Of a DNA stretch of 30,430 nucleotides, positions 15,187 to 23,516 are shown in pieces. Each line of letters begins with the position of its first letter. The stretch's first letter is position 1. The position numbers and the translations under genes were made by a program. Below the pieces are notes generated by a model. That model was given only the letters and a program-made list of their open reading frames with translations. It made no database searches and was not told the origin of the DNA. The stretch lies in assembly GCA_963640465.1 (NCBI GenBank), contig CAVHYP010000031.1, forward strand, positions 1 through 30,430, in the 5' to 3' direction. The DNA comes from Colivivens sp963640465. GTDB taxonomy: Bacteria; Bacteroidota; Bacteroidia; Bacteroidales; Bacteroidaceae.

Positions 15187-18050
15187 TTCTTCTTTGGTTT
15201 GAGTTCGTCAGGCGAATCTTTGGTGTACATGTTGACTGCTCCTGCTGTCTTGGTGAAGAGATCGGAAATCTGTTCGGGAGCAATGTCGGCAGTCGGATGG
15301 AATTTGTCGGAGTTCATGTAGTTGAGGATTGACGCCCGCATCTGGCGTGCCACGATGCGCTTGTCGAGAATGTTGGTGATGTCCATCGTTGTCATCACGA
15401 GCTTGCCTCCAAGTACGTTTGCCTCGAAGAGCATTCCGATTTTGCGCGAGATGAACCATGTGTCGATGCTCTGCACTAACGGCTGGAAATCGGCAGGGAA
15501 GTCGGTAAACTGCATCACTTGCGCTTTGTTCACGAGCTCCCACCACTGGAGGTCACTGTGATAGTCGGTGGGGAACAGACTGAAGATGTCGTGCTTGTTC
15601 TCCACGTAGATGCCGGTGGTGTGGGGCGGACGCATCTTGAACCAACTGGTGTTCCAGAACACTGGCATGAAGTTCTGCACCACTTCTTTTCCATAACTTA
15701 CTTTGCCTGCCGCTGTGAGCAACACTTTACCGCCTTTCTTCAGCACACTCATAGTCTTTGTATCAAACTGATCGGTGACCCACACATCGCCTGTATCTGC
15801 CTTCACATCTGCAGGGTAAACCCAGAAGTCCCAGTGGTTGCGTGCATCGGTGTTGGCTACGGTAACGGTGAGAGTAAGTTTCTGAGGCGTCTGCACATTG
15901 GCAAGGTCGAAATCAATGCTTCCCACTGGCAGGTTGTTTCCGATTGGATAGTCTTTCGCATCGAACGAACCGGATTTCAATGTCCGTCCATCGGTGGAGA
16001 TGGAGTAAATCACCATGGTTCCTTTCAAGTTACTGTCGGAATATTGGTTGAGCACAATGTCGGCATGGAATGTCTCGTTGTTCTTGTAGGTGAACTTTGG
16101 CATTTTTGCCAACGGCACAATGGGTGAGCAGAACTCGCGGAATAAAGACGCAGTCATGTAGCCCTTGTCGTCGAAGAACACGTCGGTCACTCCCACCAGT
16201 GCTGTGCCCTGACCTGAATAGTCGTTGAGTGACAGGAGCTGGAAACCTGCGTATTGCGGTGTGCGCATCGTGCGCTCAATCTCGTATTTGTAGCACAGTG
16301 CCTGCAACTTGCCCGAAGCCATGAGGAAACGGTGGGCACGGCTTTCCATGCCGTTGTCTTTCAGAATGTCCTGGAACACTTCGAAGTTGCGTGCCTTGTT
16401 CACTCCTGTGTATTTGCTTGTTTCCCTGAAGTTGGGGAAAGCACACCACTGACCTGTCTCGTGACTCACGAACGGCTCTTTTACTTCGCCTATCTTTGCG
16501 GTGAAATCGTCCATGGTAGAAGGCTGACGGCTCGACCAGTCCAGTCCTCTGGCTCCTGCCTTGACGTGGTACTGGCTCTTGGGCTGCCACTGCCAACCGC
16601 CGCCAACTGACGCTCCGGTGTAGACACGTCGGCTGTCGGTTGCTTTCCAGTAGTCCACGAATTTGCTTACCCATGCCACCCAGTTGCCTGCCGGCTCGTT
16701 GCCGCATGCCATCATGCAGAAGGACGGATGGTTGCCATAGTCCTGAGCCATGCGCTTGGTCTCGTCCATGAGATAAGTGTCGATGAAAGCTCCGTTTCCC
16801 AGTTTCACTCCGTGGTTTGGCCAGCTCGGACCTTCCGGTTGCAGATAGAATCCGATTTGGTCGGCTGCTACGAATGCTGCCTCTGGCGGGCAGTAGGAAT
16901 GGAAACGCATGTGGTTGAGTCCGTACTCACGGCAACGCTTGAACACCCGGAGCCATGAGTCTACATCCATTGGAGGATAGCCGGTAAGCGGGAAATCGCA
17001 GTTCTCCACTGTGCCGCGCAACTGGATTTCATGATTGTTCACGTAGAACATCTTGCCGCGGATTTCGAACTTGCGCATTCCGAAGGTTGTGGTCCGTCGG
17101 TCTTCCGCTTTCTTCAGTCCTTTCTTGGCGGAGAGTGTGGTGGTAAGAACGTAGAGGTTGGGGTGGAATTCATCCCAGAGTTTTGCTCCGTCCATCGGCA
17201 AATTGAGTTTTATTGCAGTGGTATCGGAGGTGAGCTGTATGGTTTTTGTTGCTGAATAGCCTGCGGAATTTCCGTCCTTGAGTCCTGCATGAAGCATAAT
17301 CGTAACCTTTTCCGACGGTTTTCCTACTACTTTTATGTCTACGAGTGCGGCAGATTTGTCGACATCGGGGTAGACCTGCAGGTCGGTGATGTGTGTGCGT
17401 CCGGTTTTCTGTAGTTCCATGCATCCCACGATTCCGTTCCAGTCGCCTTGGGTTTGGTCGGTGATGGAATGGCTGTCCTGTCCCACGTTCACTGTTTCCG
17501 GTCGGTTGTCAATGCGGATGGTAATCTCGTTCTTCCCTTTCTTCAACCATTTGGTGACATCGTACTGATGTGCTGTGACAAGGCTATTGCACATCCCCAC
17601 CTTTTCTCCGTTCACATAGAGAATGGTCTCGATGTGTGGACGTTCCAGGTAGAGGTTGTAGGAACTGTTTTTGTCGATGTCGTCCAGCGTGATGGTTTTC
17701 CTGTACCATGCCACTCCCACATAGTGCTTGTCTGGGGTGAGGAAGAACGTCAGTTTCATGTCCTTGCCCGGCTTGCGGTATTTCTCCATGTAGGGATTGT
17801 AGAAGTAGGAACTGTCGTAGAGACTGCCCACCCATTTGGTATGTACACTTATGTCGTCGCCCTTCATTTGCTCGGGCATTGACGAGGGCAGATTAATGGT
17901 GTCGTCAAATGTTTTGCCATTGAACCACTTCAGCCGTTGTCCCTGGTCAAGACTGTCGATTTGGAATTGCCATGTGCCAGCCAGACTGAGGGTCTGTGCG
18001 TTGATAGCTGTTGCAAAAATTAGGAGTAGTGTTGATACGAAGTATTTCAT
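15183..18050 (-). CDS. Exported glycoside hydrolase family 2 enzyme
   Basis: The 955-residue protein begins with a signal peptide (MKYFVSTLLLIFATAINAQ) and then follows GH2 architecture. A sugar-binding jelly-roll domain (LAGTWQFQID to about residue 215) comes first, then an Ig-like domain to about 330, then the TIM barrel with the acid/base in ACGNEP (Asn451-Glu452) and the nucleophile in SHETGQW (Glu531). Beyond the barrel lie about 300 residues of extra beta-rich domains. GH2 covers beta-galactosidase, glucuronidase, mannosidase and others, and the specificity is not readable here. A GH105 gene upstream in the same transcription direction hints at pectin-derived oligosaccharides (inference). 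It is separated by 234 nt from the DUF4837 gene and overlaps the GT-C-like gene by 4 bp. Confidence 0.93.
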   Translation of the reverse strand: MKYFVSTLLLIFATAINAQTLSLAGTWQFQIDSLDQGQRLKWFNGKTFDDTINLPSSMPEQMKGDDISVHTKWVGSLYDSSYFYNPYMEKYRKPGKDMKLTFFLTPDKHYVGVAWYRKTITLDDIDKNSSYNLYLERPHIETILYVNGEKVGMCNSLVTAHQYDVTKWLKKGKNEITIRIDNRPETVNVGQDSHSITDQTQGDWNGIVGCMELQKTGRTHITDLQVYPDVDKSAALVDIKVVGKPSEKVTIMLHAGLKDGNSAGYSATKTIQLTSDTTAIKLNLPMDGAKLWDEFHPNLYVLTTTLSAKKGLKKAEDRRTTTFGMRKFEIRGKMFYVNNHEIQLRGTVENCDFPLTGYPPMDVDSWLRVFKRCREYGLNHMRFHSYCPPEAAFVAADQIGFYLQPEGPSWPNHGVKLGNGAFIDTYLMDETKRMAQDYGNHPSFCMMACGNEPAGNWVAWVSKFVDYWKATDSRRVYTGASVGGGWQWQPKSQYHVKAGARGLDWSSRQPSTMDDFTAKIGEVKEPFVSHETGQWCAFPNFRETSKYTGVNKARNFEVFQDILKDNGMESRAHRFLMASGKLQALCYKYEIERTMRTPQYAGFQLLSLNDYSGQGTALVGVTDVFFDDKGYMTASLFREFCSPIVPLAKMPKFTYKNNETFHADIVLNQYSDSNLKGTMVIYSISTDGRTLKSGSFDAKDYPIGNNLPVGSIDFDLANVQTPQKLTLTVTVANTDARNHWDFWVYPADVKADTGDVWVTDQFDTKTMSVLKKGGKVLLTAAGKVSYGKEVVQNFMPVFWNTSWFKMRPPHTTGIYVENKHDIFSLFPTDYHSDLQWWELVNKAQVMQFTDFPADFQPLVQSIDTWFISRKIGMLFEANVLGGKLVMTTMDITNILDKRIVARQMRASILNYMNSDKFHPTADIAPEQISDLFTKTAGAVNMYTKDSPDELKPKKK

Positions 18051-18116
18051 TTTATGCTTGTAATTATTTAGTTTAGCTTATTGTTGGTTGGTTATGTTTG
18101 TTGGTTTTATTTATTA

Positions 18117-18207
18117 TTGCTTCTGTTCGTCGTTGCTTCTGTTTGGGGTGGATCAGCTTGTGTTTGGCTCAGCTTTGGTCTTAGTTTGATTTGACCTTAG
18201 TCTGACT
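18117..18207. repeat. Degenerate short repeats and dyads upstream of the GH2 gene
   Basis: TTGCTTCTGTT occurs at 18117-18127 and 18133-18143. GCTT-led units start at 18119, 18135, 18156 and 18172 (spacings 16, 21, 16). GGTC (18177-18180) pairs with GACC (18193-18196), and AGTC-T-GACT (18199-18207) is a perfect palindrome. The minus-strand transcript through the 234-nt gap (18051-18284) is A/C-rich and poor in T. No TAnnTTTG box was found, so GH2 may be read from upstream. Confidence 0.4.
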
Positions 18208-18284
18208 GATGCCCTGGTTCGCTTTATGGCTGTGCAAGCCCAAGACCAGCATTGTCTGTATTTGGATTTGAGTATGCCTGCATC

Positions 18285-19286
18285 TTATTTCTGCTTCTCT
18301 TCAATCTTCAGAGTCTGCAGTGCTGCTTCGAGTTCACGGATGTAAGGACGCTTCTTCTTGTCGGGGGCATACACGAATCCTTCGGTCACGATTATACGGT
18401 TGGTCAGCGTATCGACTTGGGTATAGGAAACGAATGGTCCTCCCATCATGTCGTTCTCCATTCGCCAGAGTCCACGGACTTCGTGCACGAAATGTCCGTC
18501 GCAAGTGATGTTGCGTGAATACACATAATCCTTGTTCATGCTCATGTATTGGTCGAACTCCTCGCCTCTGATGTTTCTCTGCATGAAAGTATCGCGATGG
18601 GCGATGAAACGCTGGAGTGAGAAATCTTCATCGGCAGTGAAAGGATAGGTGTAGACGCAGATATTCAAACGGTTGTCCTCGTTGTTCGACGAAGCCCACA
18701 TGAAGTTGGTTCCGGTCTTGACTGCATTGATGTTTTCGGGCACGAATATGCTGCAGCCGAACTGTTTCTTCGCTTGATTGAGCACTGTGGAACTGTGTTT
18801 CTTGGTGAGATAACTACGCTCACGCTTCAGTTCGGAATTGACGAACACATTCACAATGTGGAAGCCCTGGTCCTCAGCCAAGTCTGCCATTGCCCGTCCG
18901 TCGGGAGCGGTGAGATACATGATGGTCTGCGGATGGGCATAGACATCGTAGGCTGTTCGCATCTCTGCTTTCGGATATTTGTTGTCAATCTCAAACACTA
19001 TGATATTGGCAAATGCTCTATAGTATTTCTTGAATGCGTAGGTGTTGATGCTTAGGGATTTGAAACAAGGCTCGCTCTGTGGCAATCCTTCAATCTCTGG
19101 GTTGATATTCTCCATGAAGACCATGCCATTGGTGGTGTTCAACCATTCCTTGTCGCCCACAATCAGTAACTCATAAGGAGCGCTGCGTGTGGTGACTGTC
19201 TTTCCCGACGGTGACTTCTTCTCACCGGTGGTGCATGCTGTGATTGCCATCAGCATAAGCATTGCAATGAAAATGTGCTTTTTCAT
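18285..19286 (-). CDS. DUF4837 family lipoprotein
   Basis: The 333-residue protein starts with a lipoprotein signal and lipobox ITAC (Cys18). The body matches DUF4837, a family found in Bacteroidetes: SAPYELLIVGDKEWLN near the N-terminus, a central FIAHRDTFMQRNIRGE segment, and GLWRMENDMMGGPFVSY with VTEGFVYAPDKKKR near the C-terminus. Function is unknown. Lipidation implies a periplasmic or outer-membrane location. It starts 15 nt after the GH105 stop and so is almost certainly co-transcribed with it. The 234-nt gap after it may end or weaken the operon. Confidence 0.86.
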   Translation of the reverse strand: MKKHIFIAMLMLMAITACTTGEKKSPSGKTVTTRSAPYELLIVGDKEWLNTTNGMVFMENINPEIEGLPQSEPCFKSLSINTYAFKKYYRAFANIIVFEIDNKYPKAEMRTAYDVYAHPQTIMYLTAPDGRAMADLAEDQGFHIVNVFVNSELKRERSYLTKKHSSTVLNQAKKQFGCSIFVPENINAVKTGTNFMWASSNNEDNRLNICVYTYPFTADEDFSLQRFIAHRDTFMQRNIRGEEFDQYMSMNKDYVYSRNITCDGHFVHEVRGLWRMENDMMGGPFVSYTQVDTLTNRIIVTEGFVYAPDKKKRPYIRELEAALQTLKIEEKQK

Positions 19287-19301
19287 AAGGCGGAGAGTGG
19301 T

Positions 19302-20474
19302 TTAGTCGTTTGCCAACTGATAGACTTCACTGCCTGCCAGCAGGAAACATCCCAATCCGAAGTCATCGAAGTCGGGTTCATTGTCGTAGCCCACTGACTG
19401 TGAGTCGCTCGGTTGTTTGCCTGTGCCTTGCACATAGCCGAGGAATCCGTTCTTGTGCAGACATTCCTTCACCATGGCGTTCCATGTCTTTGCCACTATC
19501 GGCAGATAGGTCTTGCTGTCGAGCAGTCCGTTGCGTATGCCCCATGCCATGCCATAGACGAAAAGGGCGGTGCCAGTGAGTTCCTTGCCTCCGTAGTTGC
19601 TTTCGTCCAGCAGGCTCACGTTCCAGAACGTGTCCTTGCGCTGGCATTTAGTCAGGGCATTGGTCATCTTCATATAGTCGGACTTGTATTCATCGAGATA
19701 ATCATCGTAGTTGTCCATGCTCATGATGTCCTGCATGGCTCTCACCAAAGCTGCGTAGACCCATCCGTTGCCACGGCTCCAGTAGCAGTTTTTGCCATTT
19801 GGTTCTTTGTATGGAGGAACAAAATCTTTGTCGCGCCACCACAGTCCTTCGTCCTTGTTGAAAAGTCCGCCTGCTAGCCGGTCGCGGGTGTACGAATACA
19901 TTTTCCAGCCTTGCTGGGCATAGCGGTTGAATGCTTCGTCGCCTTCTTTTTGCTTGATTGCCGACATCTTGGTCAGTACTGGCAAACCCATCTGGATGGC
20001 ATCAATCCAAGTCCAGTCGCCTACGCTTGCAGGGGTTGACAGCAGATTGTCCATGCACTGCACAGTGGGGTTGTAGTATTTCACCTGCCCTTTCTCATAC
20101 ATGCTGAGATATGCCTGGCAGCAGCAGTAGTCGTCGGCATCGCGTGTCTTTACTCCGTTGCGTGGCACCCATTCGTGGAAGGATGCCCAATCGTAGAGGT
20201 ATTGGTTGTTTTGTTCGTACTTCGGTGACTGTGCTGCTTGCTCGATGTCAATCAGTTCCACCAGTCCTTCGAAATACACTCCGCGTGTCCAGAGGTTGCT
20301 TGGTCGCATTTTCTTCACATAAGTGGGTGCTCCTGCATCCGGATATTTGTTGATGAAGTAGTCGTTTGCCACTTCCATGCTTTCCAGCACTTTGGCTTTT
20401 GTAGGCATTTTCGCTTTCTCTGCGCTGGCAGAAAATGCAATCAGTAGACTTACGGTAAATAACAGTGTTCGCAT
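19302..20474 (-). CDS. Glycoside hydrolase family 105, unsaturated rhamnogalacturonyl hydrolase-like
   Basis: The 390-residue exported protein (signal peptide MRTLLFTVSLLIAFSASA) has the (alpha/alpha)6-barrel family layout and length. GH105 enzymes hydrate and remove the 4,5-unsaturated uronic acid left at the non-reducing end by pectate or rhamnogalacturonan lyases. Visible signatures are WTRGVYFEGL (62-71), the acidic RDADDY (111-116), the catalytic-Asp segment WTWIDAIQMGLP (Asp158) and the diagnostic WSRGNGW (232-238). The exact substrate (rhamnogalacturonan I, ulvan-like or other) is open. It lies 10 nt after cdaA and 15 nt before the DUF4837 gene. No SusC/SusD pair is present in this window, so it is not in an obvious polysaccharide utilisation locus here. 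Confidence 0.93.
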   Translation of the reverse strand: MRTLLFTVSLLIAFSASAEKAKMPTKAKVLESMEVANDYFINKYPDAGAPTYVKKMRPSNLWTRGVYFEGLVELIDIEQAAQSPKYEQNNQYLYDWASFHEWVPRNGVKTRDADDYCCCQAYLSMYEKGQVKYYNPTVQCMDNLLSTPASVGDWTWIDAIQMGLPVLTKMSAIKQKEGDEAFNRYAQQGWKMYSYTRDRLAGGLFNKDEGLWWRDKDFVPPYKEPNGKNCYWSRGNGWVYAALVRAMQDIMSMDNYDDYLDEYKSDYMKMTNALTKCQRKDTFWNVSLLDESNYGGKELTGTALFVYGMAWGIRNGLLDSKTYLPIVAKTWNAMVKECLHKNGFLGYVQGTGKQPSDSQSVGYDNEPDFDDFGLGCFLLAGSEVYQLAND

Positions 20475-20484
20475 ATTTTTCGGT

Positions 20485-21249
20485 TTATATTAGTTCTGCA
20501 ATCTGGCTTTCCAGTTCTTCGTTGCTGATGCGGTGTTTCAGTTCGCCCCGTCTTGCAATGGAAACGGCACCGGTTTCTTCGGAAACTACTATTGCCAGTG
20601 CATCGCTCTGTTGTGAAATGCCGAGTGCCGCACGGTGGCGCAGTCCCAGTTCTTTCGGTATGTTCATGTCGTGGGACACGGGCAGTATGCAGCCTGCTGC
20701 CTCGATGCGGTTGCGGCTGATGATCATTGCCCCATCGTGAAGTGGACTGTTCTTGAAGAATATGTTCTGGATGAGCTGGCTGCTGATGATTGCATCGATG
20801 GTTTCGCCCGATTTCGCAATGTCGTTGAGCGACATGTTGTTCTCGATGATGATGAGTGCTCCCACTTTGTTCTTGCTCATCTGTTCACAAGCCCACACAA
20901 TTTTCATGACCGAAGGATTCTCCTCCTCGTTGCTATCCTTCTTTTTCGTGAACAGGCGCCGTAGGAAATTGAGCTGGCTGTGCGAACCCAGCGTGAGGAA
21001 GAACCGTCGTATCTCTTCCTGGAAAAGTATGATGAGTGCCAGCACTCCCACGTTCACCAACTTGTCGAAGATGGATCCAAGAAGCCTCATTCCAAACACT
21101 TGTGACACAAGTATCCAGACAACGATGAAGAGCAATATGCCGTAGAAGATGTTCAGCGAACCAGAATCCTTCATCAGTTTGTAAACGTAATAGAGCAGGA
21201 GCGCTACACATAGAATGTCGATTATGTCTTTTATTCCGAACTCGAGCAT
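20485..21249 (-). CDS. cdaA: Membrane diadenylate cyclase CdaA
   Basis: CdaA condenses two ATP into cyclic di-AMP, a second messenger linked to potassium/osmotic balance and cell-wall stability. The 254-residue protein has three N-terminal membrane spans (about residues 10-80), a basic linker, then the DAC domain with the two diagnostic motifs DGA (172-174, in LHDGAMII) and RHR (204-206). Both motifs are intact, so it should be active. The start at 21249 (MLEFGIKDIIDIL) matches the family. The open frame extends upstream, but that would overlap folP. The ATG is 20 nt after the folP stop, and folP-cdaA adjacency is familiar in Bacteroidetes. The cyclase is followed, only 10 nt on, by a pectin-type hydrolase. 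No phosphodiesterase or c-di-AMP receptor is in the window. Confidence 0.95.
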   Translation of the reverse strand: MLEFGIKDIIDILCVALLLYYVYKLMKDSGSLNIFYGILLFIVVWILVSQVFGMRLLGSIFDKLVNVGVLALIILFQEEIRRFFLTLGSHSQLNFLRRLFTKKKDSNEEENPSVMKIVWACEQMSKNKVGALIIIENNMSLNDIAKSGETIDAIISSQLIQNIFFKNSPLHDGAMIISRNRIEAAGCILPVSHDMNIPKELGLRHRAALGISQQSDALAIVVSEETGAVSIARRGELKHRISNEELESQIAELI

Positions 21250-21269
21250 TGTCGTAAATTTATAAGTGG

Positions 21270-22130
21270 TTATGAATTGGTTTGGGACGTGATTCGGGTT
21301 TCGTTGAGTTTGTTGTTGATTGTAATGCATTCCATTGCCTCTCTCACTTCGTGCACTCGTAGTATGTTCGCGCCTTTTGCCAATGCCACGGTGTTGAGAA
21401 TGGTAGTGCCGTTCAGCGCCTCTGCCGGGGTTGTGCCAAACAATTTGAATATCATGCTTTTGTGCGATACTCCCACGAGTACTGGCAGTTCCAGTATCGC
21501 AAGGTTTTCCATATTAGCAAGTATCGCGTAGTTGTCGTCAATCGATTTGTTGAACCCGAAGCCGGGGTCGAGAATGATGTCCTTCGCTCCCCTGTCTCTC
21601 AGTTGCTGTACTTTTTCTGCAAAGAACTGGAGCTCGCGGATGCAGATGTTTTCGCTTTCGTTGCGCGGTTCGTTGAATGTGAGGATGTAGGGCACTCCGT
21701 ATTTTGCCACCACATCGAACATCTCGTCGCAGCCGCCGTAAACATCGTTGATGATGTGCACTCCATATTCTTTTATGCAGCGTTCGGCAATGGCAGGACG
21801 GAACGTGTCGACCGAGATGACGGCATCGGGGTAGTCGCGCCTGATTATGTCGAGGCTCGTTGCCAACCGTTCCCATTCACCTGCTTTGTCCACTGCTTCG
21901 CTTCCCGGACGGGTGGAACAGCCGCCGATGTCGATTATCGTCGCTCCGTCGGCAAGATGTTTGCCCACCAAACCGCTTATGTCGGTTTCAGTGGCGCTTC
22001 CGTCAGGACTCACACTGGTATAGAACGAGTCGGGAGTGATGTTCAGAATGCCCATCACGCATGGAGCGGAAAGGTTCAGCAGTTTGCCTCCTACATTTAT
22101 TGTATATTCAATGCACTTGCTCATATTCAT
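21270..22130 (-). CDS. folP: Dihydropteroate synthase
   Basis: FolP joins para-aminobenzoate to 6-hydroxymethyl-7,8-dihydropterin diphosphate to make dihydropteroate in folate biosynthesis, and is the sulfonamide target. The 286-residue TIM-barrel protein has both family signatures: GILNITPDSF (27-36) and DIGGCSTRPG (67-76). It also has SVDTF, the DPGFGFNK pterin-binding loop and GVSHKS. Two in-frame ATGs (22130 and 22124) are possible, and the first is used here. A TAACTTTG box on the minus strand ends 21 nt upstream. It is divergent from murF and leads the cdaA-GH105-DUF4837 run. Confidence 0.97.
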   Translation of the reverse strand: MNMSKCIEYTINVGGKLLNLSAPCVMGILNITPDSFYTSVSPDGSATETDISGLVGKHLADGATIIDIGGCSTRPGSEAVDKAGEWERLATSLDIIRRDYPDAVISVDTFRPAIAERCIKEYGVHIINDVYGGCDEMFDVVAKYGVPYILTFNEPRNESENICIRELQFFAEKVQQLRDRGAKDIILDPGFGFNKSIDDNYAILANMENLAILELPVLVGVSHKSMIFKLFGTTPAEALNGTTILNTVALAKGANILRVHEVREAMECITINNKLNETRITSQTNS

Positions 22131-22151
22131 ACCTTTTCAAGTATAGCAGTG

Positions 22152-22159
22152 CAAAGTTA
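22152..22159 (-). promoter_or_regulatory. -7 box of the folP operon promoter
   Basis: TAACTTTG on the minus strand fits the Bacteroidetes TAnnTTTG box. No convincing TTTG lies 19-21 bp upstream of it. The implied leader is about 18 nt. Confidence 0.6.
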
Positions 22160-22203
22160 GGCAAAAAATCCCGAATCTTATAACACATATATCAATTAAT
22201 TAC

Positions 22204-22211
22204 TACCTTTG
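22204..22211 (+). promoter_or_regulatory. -7 box of the murF promoter
   Basis: TACCTTTG is a perfect TAnnTTTG match, 21 nt before the murF ATG. A recognisable -33 TTTG is lacking. Together with the folP box it makes a compact divergent control region of about 100 bp. Confidence 0.62.
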
Positions 22212-22232
22212 TAGGCGATAATCAATTCAATC

Positions 22233-23516
22233 ATGACTACGACAGAAGAACTCTATAAGATTTTCCTGGAACATCCCGATGTGACTACCGACAGCCGCAA
22301 CTGTCCGGATGGTTCCATTTTCTTTGCACTGAAGGGTGAAACCTTCGATGGCAATGCGTATGCCAAAGCTGCACTCGACAAGGGGTGCAGCTATGCGGTG
22401 GTGGACGAGACTGAGTACTACGACAGCACAGACTCGCGACTCCTTTTGGTTGACAACACACTGACAGCCTTGCAACAGCTTGCCAACTACCATCGGCGCC
22501 AACTCCACATTCCAGTCATCGGAATCACCGGCACTAACGGCAAGACAACAACCAAGGAACTCGTGTCGGTAGTACTTTCAAAGAAATACAATGTGCTCTA
22601 TACGCAGGGCAACTTCAACAATCACATTGGCGTGCCAAAAACTCTGCTCCGCCTTACGTCTGCCCATGAGATGGCTGTAATCGAGATGGGAGCCAACCAT
22701 CCCAGTGAAATCAAGACATTGGTGAACATTGCAAAGCCGAACTTCGGACTCATCACCAATGTGGGGAAAGCACATCTGCAGGGTTTCGGCTCGTTCGAGG
22801 GAGTGATTCGCACAAAAGGTGAACTCTACGACTTCCTGCGCGACCATTCGGGCAAGGTATTCATCAATGAAAATAATCCATACTTGATGAACATATCCCA
22901 AGGACTCGACCTTGTAAAGTACGGTTCCAACGGAAAACTCGTCAGTTGCAGTCCCTATCTGAACTTCGAGTACAACGGACACGCAGTCAGCACCCAACTC
23001 GTTGGTGCCTACAATTTCGACAATGCCCTTGCTGCAGCTTGTGTGGGCAATTATTTTGGAGTGTCCGACGATGATATCTGTTCGGCAATCACACATTACG
23101 TGCCGTCGAACAACCGCTCGCAACTGATGCAGACATCAAGCAACACACTGATTGTGGATGCCTACAATGCCAACCCAACCAGCATGAAAGCTGCATTGGA
23201 CAATTTCCATCTGATGGAAGGTGCGGACAAGATGGTCATTCTCGGCGACATGAAGGAACTGGGAGAAGTAAGTCAAGAAGAGCACAGCAAAGCCATCAAT
23301 CTCATACTTGAATACAAAATCCCTAACGTATGGCTCGTGGGTGATGAATTCAGGAAGGCTGCATCACAAATGTCAGTGAAGACCGCAGAATTCCGGTTCT
23401 TCGATGATGTTGAGGCTGTGAAAGAAGCGATTGCCGATACATCGCCGAAAGGCAAGATGATACTTATCAAAGGATCCAACTCTACACGCCTTTTCACTCT
23501 CCCGGAATTGTTGTGA
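22233..23516 (+). CDS. murF: UDP-N-acetylmuramoyl-tripeptide--D-alanyl-D-alanine ligase
   Basis: MurF adds D-Ala-D-Ala to the UDP-MurNAc-tripeptide, the last cytoplasmic step in building the peptidoglycan precursor. The 427-residue product has the three Mur-ligase domains. The N-terminal UDP-binding domain contains TTDSRNCPDGSIFFALKGE. The central ATPase has the P-loop GITGTNGKTTTKE (97-109) and the Mur motifs EMGANHPSEI and NNRSQL. The C-terminal domain carries DAYNANPTSM. Length and start are normal. It has its own promoter, and its last 23 nt overlap the convergent methyltransferase gene. Confidence 0.97.
   Translation: MTTTEELYKIFLEHPDVTTDSRNCPDGSIFFALKGETFDGNAYAKAALDKGCSYAVVDETEYYDSTDSRLLLVDNTLTALQQLANYHRRQLHIPVIGITGTNGKTTTKELVSVVLSKKYNVLYTQGNFNNHIGVPKTLLRLTSAHEMAVIEMGANHPSEIKTLVNIAKPNFGLITNVGKAHLQGFGSFEGVIRTKGELYDFLRDHSGKVFINENNPYLMNISQGLDLVKYGSNGKLVSCSPYLNFEYNGHAVSTQLVGAYNFDNALAAACVGNYFGVSDDDICSAITHYVPSNNRSQLMQTSSNTLIVDAYNANPTSMKAALDNFHLMEGADKMVILGDMKELGEVSQEEHSKAINLILEYKIPNVWLVGDEFRKAASQMSVKTAEFRFFDDVEAVKEAIADTSPKGKMILIKGSNSTRLFTLPELL

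Noticed and set aside
15183..20474. A complete polysaccharide utilisation locus
   Set aside because: GH2 and GH105 are present, but there is no SusC/SusD pair, sensor or further lyase in the window.
20485..21249. CdaA as part of a CBASS-like or other nucleotide-signalling defence system
   Set aside because: It is a standard membrane cyclase beside folP; no effector or accessory defence gene accompanies it.
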